A stretch of 64,000 nt of DNA, from positions 1-64,000 of the forward strand of contig JAKLII010000004.1 in NCBI GenBank assembly GCA_022709695.1. The letters are read 5' to 3'. This DNA is from Bacteroidota bacterium. GTDB taxonomy: Bacteria > Bacteroidota > Bacteroidia > Bacteroidales > SKPS01. The position numbers and the translations under genes were made by a program. Under the pieces are notes generated by a model. The model searched no databases. It was not told the origin of the DNA and saw nothing but the letters and a program-made list of their open reading frames with translations. Positions 53,816 to 62,464 of the stretch are shown here, piece by piece (the stretch's first letter is position 1; each line of letters starts with the position of its first letter).

Positions 53816-56647
53816 ATGAATACACGACCTGTTATCTCCGGAACCATAACCATCATCATGATGATGCTGGTGTTCGCTCTATCCTCAATGACCGTTTCCG
53901 GTCAGGGGCAAGCCAATGCCGGCCCCGATACCACAGTTTGCAAAGACGTCCCCGTAACATTGGGCGGTGCAATGGATCCGAGCTGGTGTTTTCACTGGAC
54001 CCCTCACGAAGGGCTCAGTGATCCTTACGTGGCTAATCCGCAGGCGACCCCTGCAGCCACCACTACCTATACCCTTACGGTTACAGGGCAAAATTTCAGC
54101 TTTACCTCCACCGACCAGGTGACAGTATCTGTGATTGTCATTTCCGACATCACTTTCAATCCCAATCCTTTACTGAACAGCATGGCCCAAACCTCACAGG
54201 CTTCCGCAACCATCAATGCAGGCGGGCCTCTGATCTGGTCCATCGAAGGTGATGCCATTGGATGCACCATTAATTCAAGCACAGGATTGATCAATGCTGG
54301 AATAACTACGGGGCAGATCACGGTTAGAGCCAAGTCAACTGCTTATCCCGATTGCTACCAGGAAGCCGATCTCTGCATCGGCTCAGGGGATGATTGCTGC
54401 CCTGTCTATGAAAATTTCACAAAGACCTTCGGACCCATCACCGTGACCATTCCGGGTAAAATTGAACCTACGATGCCCCTCGACGGAGGTTATTGCCGAT
54501 ACTCCTGTACCACAGCGGTGAATATTTCGATGGAGGGAGTTTTCCAGAAAAATTATTCACTACCGGGTGTTACCGTAAGCTGGAAAGAAAAACCAGGTGA
54601 CCCGACGGATTTCAAGGATGTAACTTTAACCTGGCAGGGGACATTCACAGCCGGCACATTTGGCCTTATCGATGCCAACATTACAGAAGTCAGCCTTGGG
54701 GTTAACAGTTCAGGAGACCTTACCGGTTCTATCACATTCGGTGTATTTATGAACCAGGACAAGCCCATTGGGCAGATTGCTGTACTTCGATCCGGACTCA
54801 ACGGTACCTTTACCTATACTTACACCTCCGGAGGTGGAGGAGGTTCCCTTCTTAATGGAGCAGGGTTTGGGGGAGATTGGAACTTCAACGGGATCAAAGG
54901 TTTTCATGTGGATCTCATGAAAGGCACTACCGTAATTGCCACCGTTACTGTGGGAACCTTCGATGCCAATGGGAATATCATAGATGCTGAACTTGTAGCA
55001 GCAGGGACACCCTCATGGACCACCCACAACTTCACCCTGACCCTTGAAGAGCTGTCACTGAAGTTTGATTATTCGATTCCCAACAACCAGGTTGACTTCA
55101 AAGCCGGTACCGGAAAAATTTCCCTAAAGAACATTACCAACGTAGAGGGTGACATAGAACTTGGACTGGTCTTTACATCCACCAATGTTACCGCATCGGT
55201 AACCCTGTCCAACGCCAAAGCCTTCAGTTGTACCGTTGGTGGCACCCTGACGTGCGATTTCAATTACCAGTTTGAATTACAATCCATTGCAGGTAGCGAT
55301 ATATCAGCAAAGCACGACGACTTCGACCAGTCGTTTACGAATGTTGAGTTTGAAATCAAAGACGGAGCCCTTGAAAAATTTGGTATCGGGCAGCTGGAGG
55401 TGAAATACAAGAACAAGATCACTTTCAGCATGACAGATGCCTTGTACGAGAAAGCAAGCGGTGAACTCTCTTTTAATGCCAAAGTCACCTTGCCGGGGAT
55501 AGAGCTGGATGTTACCGATTTCAAAATCAACAACACCGGATTTGTAACGGTTGGGAACATTGGTGCCGACATCAATGAATCACCCGTATCGCTTCAGATC
55601 AACATCGGCTGGTCGACCGACCAGTTTCAGGGCAACTTTGCCGGCAGTTTCACAGGAGGCGTATCCATTAACGGAAGCATCATCATCGGGGCCACGGCGA
55701 CCTTTAATTACGGTCATTTTTCCCTGGGTGTTTCCACACCGGGCATCCCACTGGGGCAGTCGGGTCTGAAGATCAAATCGCTTGCCGGTGAATTCGGCTA
55801 CAACTGGAAAGCTCCGGACACCATTGGGGTAAGCGGGATTCCTGAGCAGGGAACCAAAACCATTGGATTTGGGCTCGGTATTTCTGATCTGGCCAATGTA
55901 GTGCTGGTAGAGGGATATATCCGATTGACCCTGGGTGCTGCTACCCAGATATACCTGCGGGGAAATGTTAAAATTACCGCAAATCCGCCGCATTATTTCA
56001 ATGGTCAGCTTGAACTCTGGTACACTTTGGGTTCCACATCTGTGAATGGTGCCATCTCTTCGGAAATAAATTTCCCGGCTGCCAGCGGGGATGTAATAAA
56101 GTTCAACACAGGAAATGTCGTGTTTTCAGTCGGGAACGGGAAATGGACCTGTCAGGGAACGGCCATGGCAGGCAAGATTTTCACCCAGATTGATGTAACG
56201 GCGTCTGTAAATGCATGGGCATGGCTGGCTTCACCCGGTTCCATCACCGGAACCCTGACCGGAAATATGAACTGGGATTACAACCTGAGTTTCGCATACC
56301 CCACTGGTTTCGATCCATCATCCTGTGCTAACGCTGATGCCACCGACAACTGGCTGGGGTTTGGCGTAACGGGTTCCATGCAGATCAATCTGGCAGGGGC
56401 CCTGAATGCAAATATCAATGAAACCGGCATCACCGGAAACATTGGAGTTCAGGGTTCGGCCAATGCATCACTCAGCATTAAATGGCCTTGCCTGGTTTGC
56501 GGTTACAATTGTGTAGATACCTACAATGCCGCAATCGAAGGTGCTCTTACCGTTCAGAAAACCAGCAGCGGAGCCAGAATTTTCGGCAACGTGAAGTTCA
56601 GTTATCAGAATGAGCAGGAATACGGTGACATAGATTTCAACATCTAA
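53816..56647 (+). CDS. 943-aa secreted beta-rich protein of unknown family
   Basis: Residues 1-30 are a signal peptide (ending VSGQ). Residues 33-105 form a PKD/Ig-like domain (NAGPDTTVCKDVPVTLGG to TYTLTVTGQ) and 108-185 a second sandwich. A cysteine-rich stretch follows (DDCCP, YCRYSCTT). From about 200 to the end the protein is one long run of regularly spaced amphipathic strands rich in G, N, T and I, as in elongated beta-solenoid or beta-taco proteins; I cannot name a family. There is a CLVCGYNCVDTYN cysteine group near 895. It lacks a T9SS sorting domain. It lies 41 bp after the CARDB protein and 10 bp before the FN3 protein, so a shared function with them is likely. Confidence 0.7.
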   Translation: MNTRPVISGTITIIMMMLVFALSSMTVSGQGQANAGPDTTVCKDVPVTLGGAMDPSWCFHWTPHEGLSDPYVANPQATPAATTTYTLTVTGQNFSFTSTDQVTVSVIVISDITFNPNPLLNSMAQTSQASATINAGGPLIWSIEGDAIGCTINSSTGLINAGITTGQITVRAKSTAYPDCYQEADLCIGSGDDCCPVYENFTKTFGPITVTIPGKIEPTMPLDGGYCRYSCTTAVNISMEGVFQKNYSLPGVTVSWKEKPGDPTDFKDVTLTWQGTFTAGTFGLIDANITEVSLGVNSSGDLTGSITFGVFMNQDKPIGQIAVLRSGLNGTFTYTYTSGGGGGSLLNGAGFGGDWNFNGIKGFHVDLMKGTTVIATVTVGTFDANGNIIDAELVAAGTPSWTTHNFTLTLEELSLKFDYSIPNNQVDFKAGTGKISLKNITNVEGDIELGLVFTSTNVTASVTLSNAKAFSCTVGGTLTCDFNYQFELQSIAGSDISAKHDDFDQSFTNVEFEIKDGALEKFGIGQLEVKYKNKITFSMTDALYEKASGELSFNAKVTLPGIELDVTDFKINNTGFVTVGNIGADINESPVSLQINIGWSTDQFQGNFAGSFTGGVSINGSIIIGATATFNYGHFSLGVSTPGIPLGQSGLKIKSLAGEFGYNWKAPDTIGVSGIPEQGTKTIGFGLGISDLANVVLVEGYIRLTLGAATQIYLRGNVKITANPPHYFNGQLELWYTLGSTSVNGAISSEINFPAASGDVIKFNTGNVVFSVGNGKWTCQGTAMAGKIFTQIDVTASVNAWAWLASPGSITGTLTGNMNWDYNLSFAYPTGFDPSSCANADATDNWLGFGVTGSMQINLAGALNANINETGITGNIGVQGSANASLSIKWPCLVCGYNCVDTYNAAIEGALTVQKTSSGARIFGNVKFSYQNEQEYGDIDFNI

Positions 56648-56657
56648 CAAACATCCA

Positions 56658-58787
56658 TTGAACCGAACCAGGCACATATTCCGGATTTGCACTTTCTTCC
56701 TCTTCCTGCTGGCGATACTGCCTGGCAGGTTGCAGGGGCAGAAACCCAACGAGCTATATGCAGCACGGCAGAACAGTACCGTTCAGCTATACTGGGATTG
56801 CAGATCCTGGGCCCCTGATCAGAAAGGTTACAGGATCATGCGCAGCCCGGCCGGAAAAAACCAATGGGAGTTCCTGCATCAGGGACCAATTATCCCCTCG
56901 GTTGATACATTAAAAGACTTCTCTCTGCAGGGCTTGTCGGAAGAGACCGTTGCAAATGAACTCCTTCCCGCTTTCCGGAAATTTCTTAAAAATGGCATGC
57001 TTTCTCCACTGACCGCCGAAGATCTGAGGTTGATGCTGAAGCAAAACAACGGACTGGGTGCAGGTGACCGTATCAGGATGAAAAATGACTTTAACCTGGC
57101 TTTGGTAATGGGTTTTGCATGCATTGATCCTCTTGCTGAACCTGATCAATCCTATGATTATGCGCTGTATGAGGTACGGCTTGATGGCTCCCTCTCCACC
57201 CACCCATTGGATACCTTCAGGCTTGGGGACCTACCTCCCATTGCATTTGAAGTGGGTTTCAGAACCACCAGGGAATCGGTGATTATGGAGTGGAAAATAC
57301 CGGCATCTGAAGTCAAAGCCAACGCCAATATCGGGTTTAAAGCTGACAGGACCGGTGCTGATGGACAGGAGAAGATACCCATTGCTACCCAACCTGTGGG
57401 TGCTGCCGGCACCGATTCAGGCATGACCATTTTCAGATTGGTGGATGTAACTGCCAATCCTGAAAACGATTATCTGTACTATCTGATTCCCGTGAATGTA
57501 TTCGGACAAGAGGGAAAACCGGTAACCGCAGCTTTTCTTGCTGACCGGTACCGACAGATCAGCATGCCGGTTATCAGTATGATTGAACTGGTTGATGAAA
57601 CCGATCTGAAAGTAAGTTGGGAAATCAATCCTGAAGACCAGAATCTCATTCAGGGATTCAGGGTTGAGTATTCGAAAGAGATGTCTGGTGAACATGCCAG
57701 GATTGTTTCGGACACACTGGATGCACTTACAAGGGTATTTGTCGATCAAACTCCGAAAAAATATGGTGATGTATACTACTACCGGATCACTGCCATGGGG
57801 AAATTCGGGCAGGAAACCACATCTGGTCCTGAAGCAACCTATTATATGGGGCTGGTAAGTCCACCGGATGTAACAGGATTGCGCTCCATGCCGGTAAAAA
57901 AGGATAGCAAGCTTTACGTGAATCTGGTTTGGACACCCAAAGAATCAGGAGATACTGTAACCAGGGGGTATGTGTTATACAGTGACGAGCTGATTCCCGA
58001 CAGTTTTTTACAAATCACCTCACTGCCTTTGATTACAGAAAACCAGTCCCTCTATCCGATTAACACCCAGGGAGGAAGACGCTACCGCTTCAGGGTTGCA
58101 GGCATATCAGAACAGGGAAAAACCGGCAAACCGGCAGAAACCGCCATAGATGCCGGAACATTGCACCTGCCAAAGATCACACGTATCTCCAGTGAACTGC
58201 TTCTGGAAAACAGCCTGCTGATCCGATGGCAGTATCAGCCGTATCCGGATCTGAAAGGGTTCAAACTGCTGATCAATGGCAAGACAGAAGCTACTCCCGA
58301 AACTCTTCTGCCAGACATGAGAAGTTACCTTATCACGTCCATACCGGAGTCGGACAAAGGCGAGCTCAGGATTTCGCTGGTAGCAGTTGGATCAGAGACC
58401 GAATCGGAATCAGGATTCAATCATACGATTTATATAAAAGAAGGAAATAAGGTTTCAGGAGATGCACCACAAGGTATCACCTATGAAACCATTTCGGAGA
58501 AACATCCCGAGATGATCCAGCTTTGCTGGAATCCCCCTGTTGATACAGGTGACGGAATAGCAGGATATGCCCTGTTCAGCGATTATGCAGGCAACGGAAA
58601 GTTGTACAGGATTAATACTATTCCCGTGATTTATGAAACAAGTTACGTGTACACCAACGAACTTAAAAACAGAAGCTCAATTACCATTGGTGTAGCTGCT
58701 GTGTATAAAAACGGACGTACCGGAAATATCACATCGGTAACGGTACCATTTAAAAACCAGGAATTTAATATCAACCAGCAAAGATAA
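56658..58787 (+). CDS. 709-aa secreted fibronectin type III protein (TTG start)
   Basis: The start is read as TTG at 56658 because the following residues form a good signal peptide (1-28, ending GRLQGQ) and no upstream or nearby ATG would keep it. The rest consists of about six FN3-like domains, recognised by YRIMRSP, YYLIPVNVFGQEG, FRVEYSKEMSGEH, YYYRITAMGKFGQE, YRFRVAGISEQGK and IGVAAVYKNGRTG. The first FN3 domain is interrupted by a helical insert (about 100-135) with ELLPAFRKFLKNG and LTAEDLRLMLKQNNG. There is no T9SS sorting domain. It is 5 bp upstream of the dockerin-bearing 860-aa gene. Confidence 0.8.
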   Translation: MNRTRHIFRICTFFLFLLAILPGRLQGQKPNELYAARQNSTVQLYWDCRSWAPDQKGYRIMRSPAGKNQWEFLHQGPIIPSVDTLKDFSLQGLSEETVANELLPAFRKFLKNGMLSPLTAEDLRLMLKQNNGLGAGDRIRMKNDFNLALVMGFACIDPLAEPDQSYDYALYEVRLDGSLSTHPLDTFRLGDLPPIAFEVGFRTTRESVIMEWKIPASEVKANANIGFKADRTGADGQEKIPIATQPVGAAGTDSGMTIFRLVDVTANPENDYLYYLIPVNVFGQEGKPVTAAFLADRYRQISMPVISMIELVDETDLKVSWEINPEDQNLIQGFRVEYSKEMSGEHARIVSDTLDALTRVFVDQTPKKYGDVYYYRITAMGKFGQETTSGPEATYYMGLVSPPDVTGLRSMPVKKDSKLYVNLVWTPKESGDTVTRGYVLYSDELIPDSFLQITSLPLITENQSLYPINTQGGRRYRFRVAGISEQGKTGKPAETAIDAGTLHLPKITRISSELLLENSLLIRWQYQPYPDLKGFKLLINGKTEATPETLLPDMRSYLITSIPESDKGELRISLVAVGSETESESGFNHTIYIKEGNKVSGDAPQGITYETISEKHPEMIQLCWNPPVDTGDGIAGYALFSDYAGNGKLYRINTIPVIYETSYVYTNELKNRSSITIGVAAVYKNGRTGNITSVTVPFKNQEFNINQQR

Positions 58788-58792
58788 ACCGG

Positions 58793-61375
58793 ATGAAAAA
58801 TCGCATCACAACTTCAGGGCTCATGATCCTGACCACAGCCATAATCCTTTTGGGGATGGTTGTTCAGGCAACAGCACAGGTTACGATATCCAACAAGAAG
58901 GATGTGACCTGCTTTGGCGCCAAGGATGGATCGGCCACAGCCTCAGTTCAGGGAGGCACACCACCCTACAAGTATTTATGGACACCTTCAGGAGGCACAA
59001 GTGCAACAGCTTCAGGGCTTTCAGGGGGTGATTATACGGTTGAAGTGACAGATGCCAACAACTGCAAAGCCGAGGCCTCGGTAACCATTGAAGAACCCGG
59101 GCCCATGAGTGTTTCGATAGCCGGAAGCGGTGCTACGGTAGAATACTGTTCCAATCAAAAACCCCCTTCGGTTACACTTTCAGCCAGCGCTTCAGGAGGA
59201 AAGCCCCCTTACACCTACAGCTGGCCAGGTGGTTCCATTACCGTGAACAGTTCAGGAACCTGGCCTGTAACTGCAACCGACAGCAAAGGATGTTCAAAGA
59301 CCAACTCGGGTACAACTACATTCATACCGGTAGAATGCTCACAGGACCCCAACGATATTACAGGACCACAGGGTTACGATACGCTTCACTGGATTCCAAA
59401 AGAACAGGTGATGCCTTTTACCATCCGCTTCGAAAACGACCCTGTATTTGCCACAGCACCTGCACAGAGGGTAACTGTAAACCAAAAAGTGGATACAAAT
59501 ATGAACATCTTCAGTTACCGGATGGGTACTTTCGGTTTTGGCAGTTTTGTGTTCCAGGTACCTTCCAATACTACATTTTATTCCCAAAGACTTGATGTTC
59601 GTGATTCTCTGGGTGTATTTGTGGATGTGCTTGCCGGCATCGACGTAATTAATAAGGAGCTTTTCTGGATCTTCGAATCCATCGATCCCCTTACCGGTCA
59701 ACCCCCTATTGATGCCAGAGTAGGTTTTCTGCCTGTGAACGACAGCATTTTCCGCCGTGGAGAAGGTTTTGTCAGCTACACCATCCTTCCGAAAACTACC
59801 GTCACCAGTGGCGATACTACGGTTGCAGAGGCCGTGATCGTTTTTGATGTAAACGAGCCCATTGCAACCAATATATGGAAAAATACCATCGATGCCCTGC
59901 CACCCACCAGCAAAGTAGTTGACAACTTCACAACCTATTCCGACACTACATCCATTACCATTAATTTCCAGGGCAGTGATGACCTGAAAGGAACCGGAAT
60001 CAAGAGCTACAGGCTCTATTACTCAAAAAATAACGGGCCTTACACTTTCCACGAAGAATATGATGCTGATACCATAGCCACATTTAATACTACCTCAGGT
60101 TATTACAAATTCTTCAGCATTGCCGTTGACTTTGTGGGTAATGAAGAACCTATGAAAACCACGCCCGATGCCGACATCAATATCATCAGCAATCTGAGAT
60201 ATTCCATTGAGGGAGTAGTTTCCTACAACAATTTCAACACCACTCCATTAGGGAATTCAACGGTCTTTCTGAAGGACATGAACGCCCTTGATCTTGATAC
60301 CATGGTGACTGACAGCTCAGGCTTTTACCAATTCAGTGATATCCGCACCGGCTCCTATATCCTCAACTCCGCCATAACCCTCCCCTGGGGCGGTGTGAAT
60401 GCCACCGATGCACTGATCATCAACCGGAGTGCCATCCAGATGGTGAATCTCGATGCATCCCAATCAAAGGTTGCCGATGTAAATGCCTCGGCTTCCGTTA
60501 CTGCCACGGATGCTTTGCTGGCCCTGAGACGTTCGCTGGGGCTTGATAATGCATTTGCATCGGGAGATTGGTACGGAATCCCGGATACCGTTCTCGTGAT
60601 GGGAGATTCATTGCTGAACCATCCGGTATTTGCCTTATGCTACGGGGATGTCAACCGGAGCTATCAGCCGGCCAATGTGAGGATGTTCAGGAGTGTTACA
60701 CCGGTTTATGAAGGAATATCCGAAATATCTGAAAATGAATTTATCTATCCGGTATATATCCTGGATCCAGCCATGCTTGGCGCCATTACCCTTACCATTG
60801 CGTATCCTTCCGACCAGGTAGAAATCACGGGGATCACTTACAAGGGAAAGGATATGCTGTACAACGACCTTGGTGGTATCCTGAGGATCGGATGGCAGGA
60901 TACCAGGGGGGAAAACTTTGCTGAGAAAGAGATGATGCTGGGCATTAAAATGAAGCAATCGCACGGCGTTATGTCCGGAGCCGTTGTGCAGCCCACACTG
61001 ACTGAGCCCTCAGAACTTGCCGGTCCGGATGCCAGTATCCTCTGGGGATCCCAGGTGATTATGCCAAAAATTCACCTCACCAAATCCGATCCCTCAAGTT
61101 TTGTGTTTATCGGCAATTATCCCAATCCCTGCGATCAGTATACCCGGTTCCATTTCATTGTCCCTGCAAAGGGTATCATTGAAATAAGGGTCTATAATTC
61201 ACTGGGTGAACTTGTGAAAACCGTGGAAGCCGGACAAAAGGAAGCGGGAGAACACCAGCTTGAAATAGGGACAGCAGATCTGGCAACCGGTGTGTATCAG
61301 TATGCATTTACTGTAAGGACCAGCGAAAAGGAATTTAATGCCTCCGGAAGGTTTATCATCGGAGCCAGAAAATAA
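58793..61375 (+). CDS. 860-aa secreted protein: SprB-like, PND domain, FN3, CNA-B-like, dockerin-like, cohesin-like and T9SS sorting domain
   Basis: Signal peptide 1-29. Residues 30-100 are a SprB-like repeat (DVTCFGAKDGSATASVQGG) and 105-180 a second related unit. Residues 185-365 form a domain with DPNDITGPQGYD, FENDPVFATAPAQ, FGFGSFVFQVP and EGFVSYTILPK that I recall near the C-terminus of very large CARDB proteins in other phyla. An FN3-like domain (365-465), a CNA-B-like domain (469-530) and a dockerin-like region (533-625: WGGVNATDAL, ADVNASASVTATDAL, GDVNRSY) follow. Residues 631-770 look cohesin-like (GAITLTIAYPSDQVEI, LRIGWQD), and 772-860 are a T9SS type A sorting domain. The second half repeats the domain order of the end of the giant protein. 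Confidence 0.85.
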   Translation: MKNRITTSGLMILTTAIILLGMVVQATAQVTISNKKDVTCFGAKDGSATASVQGGTPPYKYLWTPSGGTSATASGLSGGDYTVEVTDANNCKAEASVTIEEPGPMSVSIAGSGATVEYCSNQKPPSVTLSASASGGKPPYTYSWPGGSITVNSSGTWPVTATDSKGCSKTNSGTTTFIPVECSQDPNDITGPQGYDTLHWIPKEQVMPFTIRFENDPVFATAPAQRVTVNQKVDTNMNIFSYRMGTFGFGSFVFQVPSNTTFYSQRLDVRDSLGVFVDVLAGIDVINKELFWIFESIDPLTGQPPIDARVGFLPVNDSIFRRGEGFVSYTILPKTTVTSGDTTVAEAVIVFDVNEPIATNIWKNTIDALPPTSKVVDNFTTYSDTTSITINFQGSDDLKGTGIKSYRLYYSKNNGPYTFHEEYDADTIATFNTTSGYYKFFSIAVDFVGNEEPMKTTPDADINIISNLRYSIEGVVSYNNFNTTPLGNSTVFLKDMNALDLDTMVTDSSGFYQFSDIRTGSYILNSAITLPWGGVNATDALIINRSAIQMVNLDASQSKVADVNASASVTATDALLALRRSLGLDNAFASGDWYGIPDTVLVMGDSLLNHPVFALCYGDVNRSYQPANVRMFRSVTPVYEGISEISENEFIYPVYILDPAMLGAITLTIAYPSDQVEITGITYKGKDMLYNDLGGILRIGWQDTRGENFAEKEMMLGIKMKQSHGVMSGAVVQPTLTEPSELAGPDASILWGSQVIMPKIHLTKSDPSSFVFIGNYPNPCDQYTRFHFIVPAKGIIEIRVYNSLGELVKTVEAGQKEAGEHQLEIGTADLATGVYQYAFTVRTSEKEFNASGRFIIGARK

Positions 61376-61391
61376 CACGGGAGACCTGTCA

Positions 61392-62450
61392 ATGCCTTTC
61401 ACAATCCGAAGATATCAATGGTTTTTCAGCCTTCTGATGCTGACCTGGGGGTCCGCACCAGGGCAGCCATTAGTGATTTCTCTCGACACGGTGAAGGGGT
61501 GTGCAGGTGATACGCTGTTGTTTGATGTAAGGGCAGATCAGTTTAACAATGTAGGGGCCATAACGCTGATGATTCAGTATAACCCTTCTGAATTACAGTA
61601 TGATACTACATTTGCCCTCCATCCTCAATTCCCGGGGATGCTTGTGAATGAGATGACCGGCAGTATTCAGGCTATTGGTTTTTCATGGTTCTCAACCTCA
61701 ATGTCAGGCGTAAATTTAGGGACAGGAGTACTCGCTACGATGAAATTCATCAAATGGTCTGATTCCAGCCAGTTGCACTTTTCACCCCAGTGCGAGATAG
61801 CCAATGCAGTAGGTACGCCGCTTCCGGTAACCTATCAGGATGGTATCATCCTGCCACGGATTCCCGGACTGATCAACCAACCCTCTGATGTGACCGCCAA
61901 ACCGGGGCAAAGTGCTGCCTTTTCAATAGTGCCGGTCCAGCCGGCAACTGCCCTGCAATGGTTTTTCAGCACGGACAACACCGTTTGGAATGAAATCTCG
62001 GATACCGGAATCTTCAGCGGAAGCTCTGCCTCCTCCCTGTCTGTTTCCCCTGTTACCTGGCTTCAGCATGGATGGAAATTCAAATGCAGGCTTACCGAAG
62101 GTACATGTACCGGTTTTTCTGAATCTGCCACCCTTTGGGTTGATACCATTGATACATCTGACTGGCTTCAGAATGAAGAGCCGGTTGGAAAACCCTACCC
62201 CAACCCATGCAGGAACCAGTTAAATGTCCCTGTCTACAAAACGGATGTATATTCCATGACAATCACATTTTCAGATATTACCGGGAAAGTAGTAAAAACC
62301 CTGCCTTTGGATTTGGGAAAAGTGTCAGTACCCGGCATAGTCAGGATGGAATTATTTGACATTCCTGAAGGGTTATATCTCCTGCATACATCATATCAGG
62401 GACTTTCAGGATTGACTATAACTGATCAGAATATCATTATTGTAAAATAA
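61392..62450 (+). CDS. 352-aa secreted cohesin-like protein with Ig-like domain and T9SS sorting domain
   Basis: The ATG at 61392 gives a signal peptide (about 1-26, ending SAPGQ). Residues 27-165 are cohesin-like: VISLDTVKGCAGDTLLFDV, GAITLMIQYNPSELQYD and AIGFSWFSTSMSG. An Ig-like domain (170-258, with QPSDVTAKPGQSAAFS and LQWFFSTDN) and a T9SS type A sorting domain (270-352, with GKPYPNPCRNQLNVPV) follow. It is the smallest cohesin protein of the cluster and would place a single cohesin on the cell surface, a plausible anchor for dockerin-bearing partners. The start lies 16 bp after the stop of the dockerin gene; the open frame also extends 54 bp into it. Confidence 0.85.
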   Translation: MPFTIRRYQWFFSLLMLTWGSAPGQPLVISLDTVKGCAGDTLLFDVRADQFNNVGAITLMIQYNPSELQYDTTFALHPQFPGMLVNEMTGSIQAIGFSWFSTSMSGVNLGTGVLATMKFIKWSDSSQLHFSPQCEIANAVGTPLPVTYQDGIILPRIPGLINQPSDVTAKPGQSAAFSIVPVQPATALQWFFSTDNTVWNEISDTGIFSGSSASSLSVSPVTWLQHGWKFKCRLTEGTCTGFSESATLWVDTIDTSDWLQNEEPVGKPYPNPCRNQLNVPVYKTDVYSMTITFSDITGKVVKTLPLDLGKVSVPGIVRMELFDIPEGLYLLHTSYQGLSGLTITDQNIIIVK

Positions 62451-62464
62451 TCAACTTCCATACA

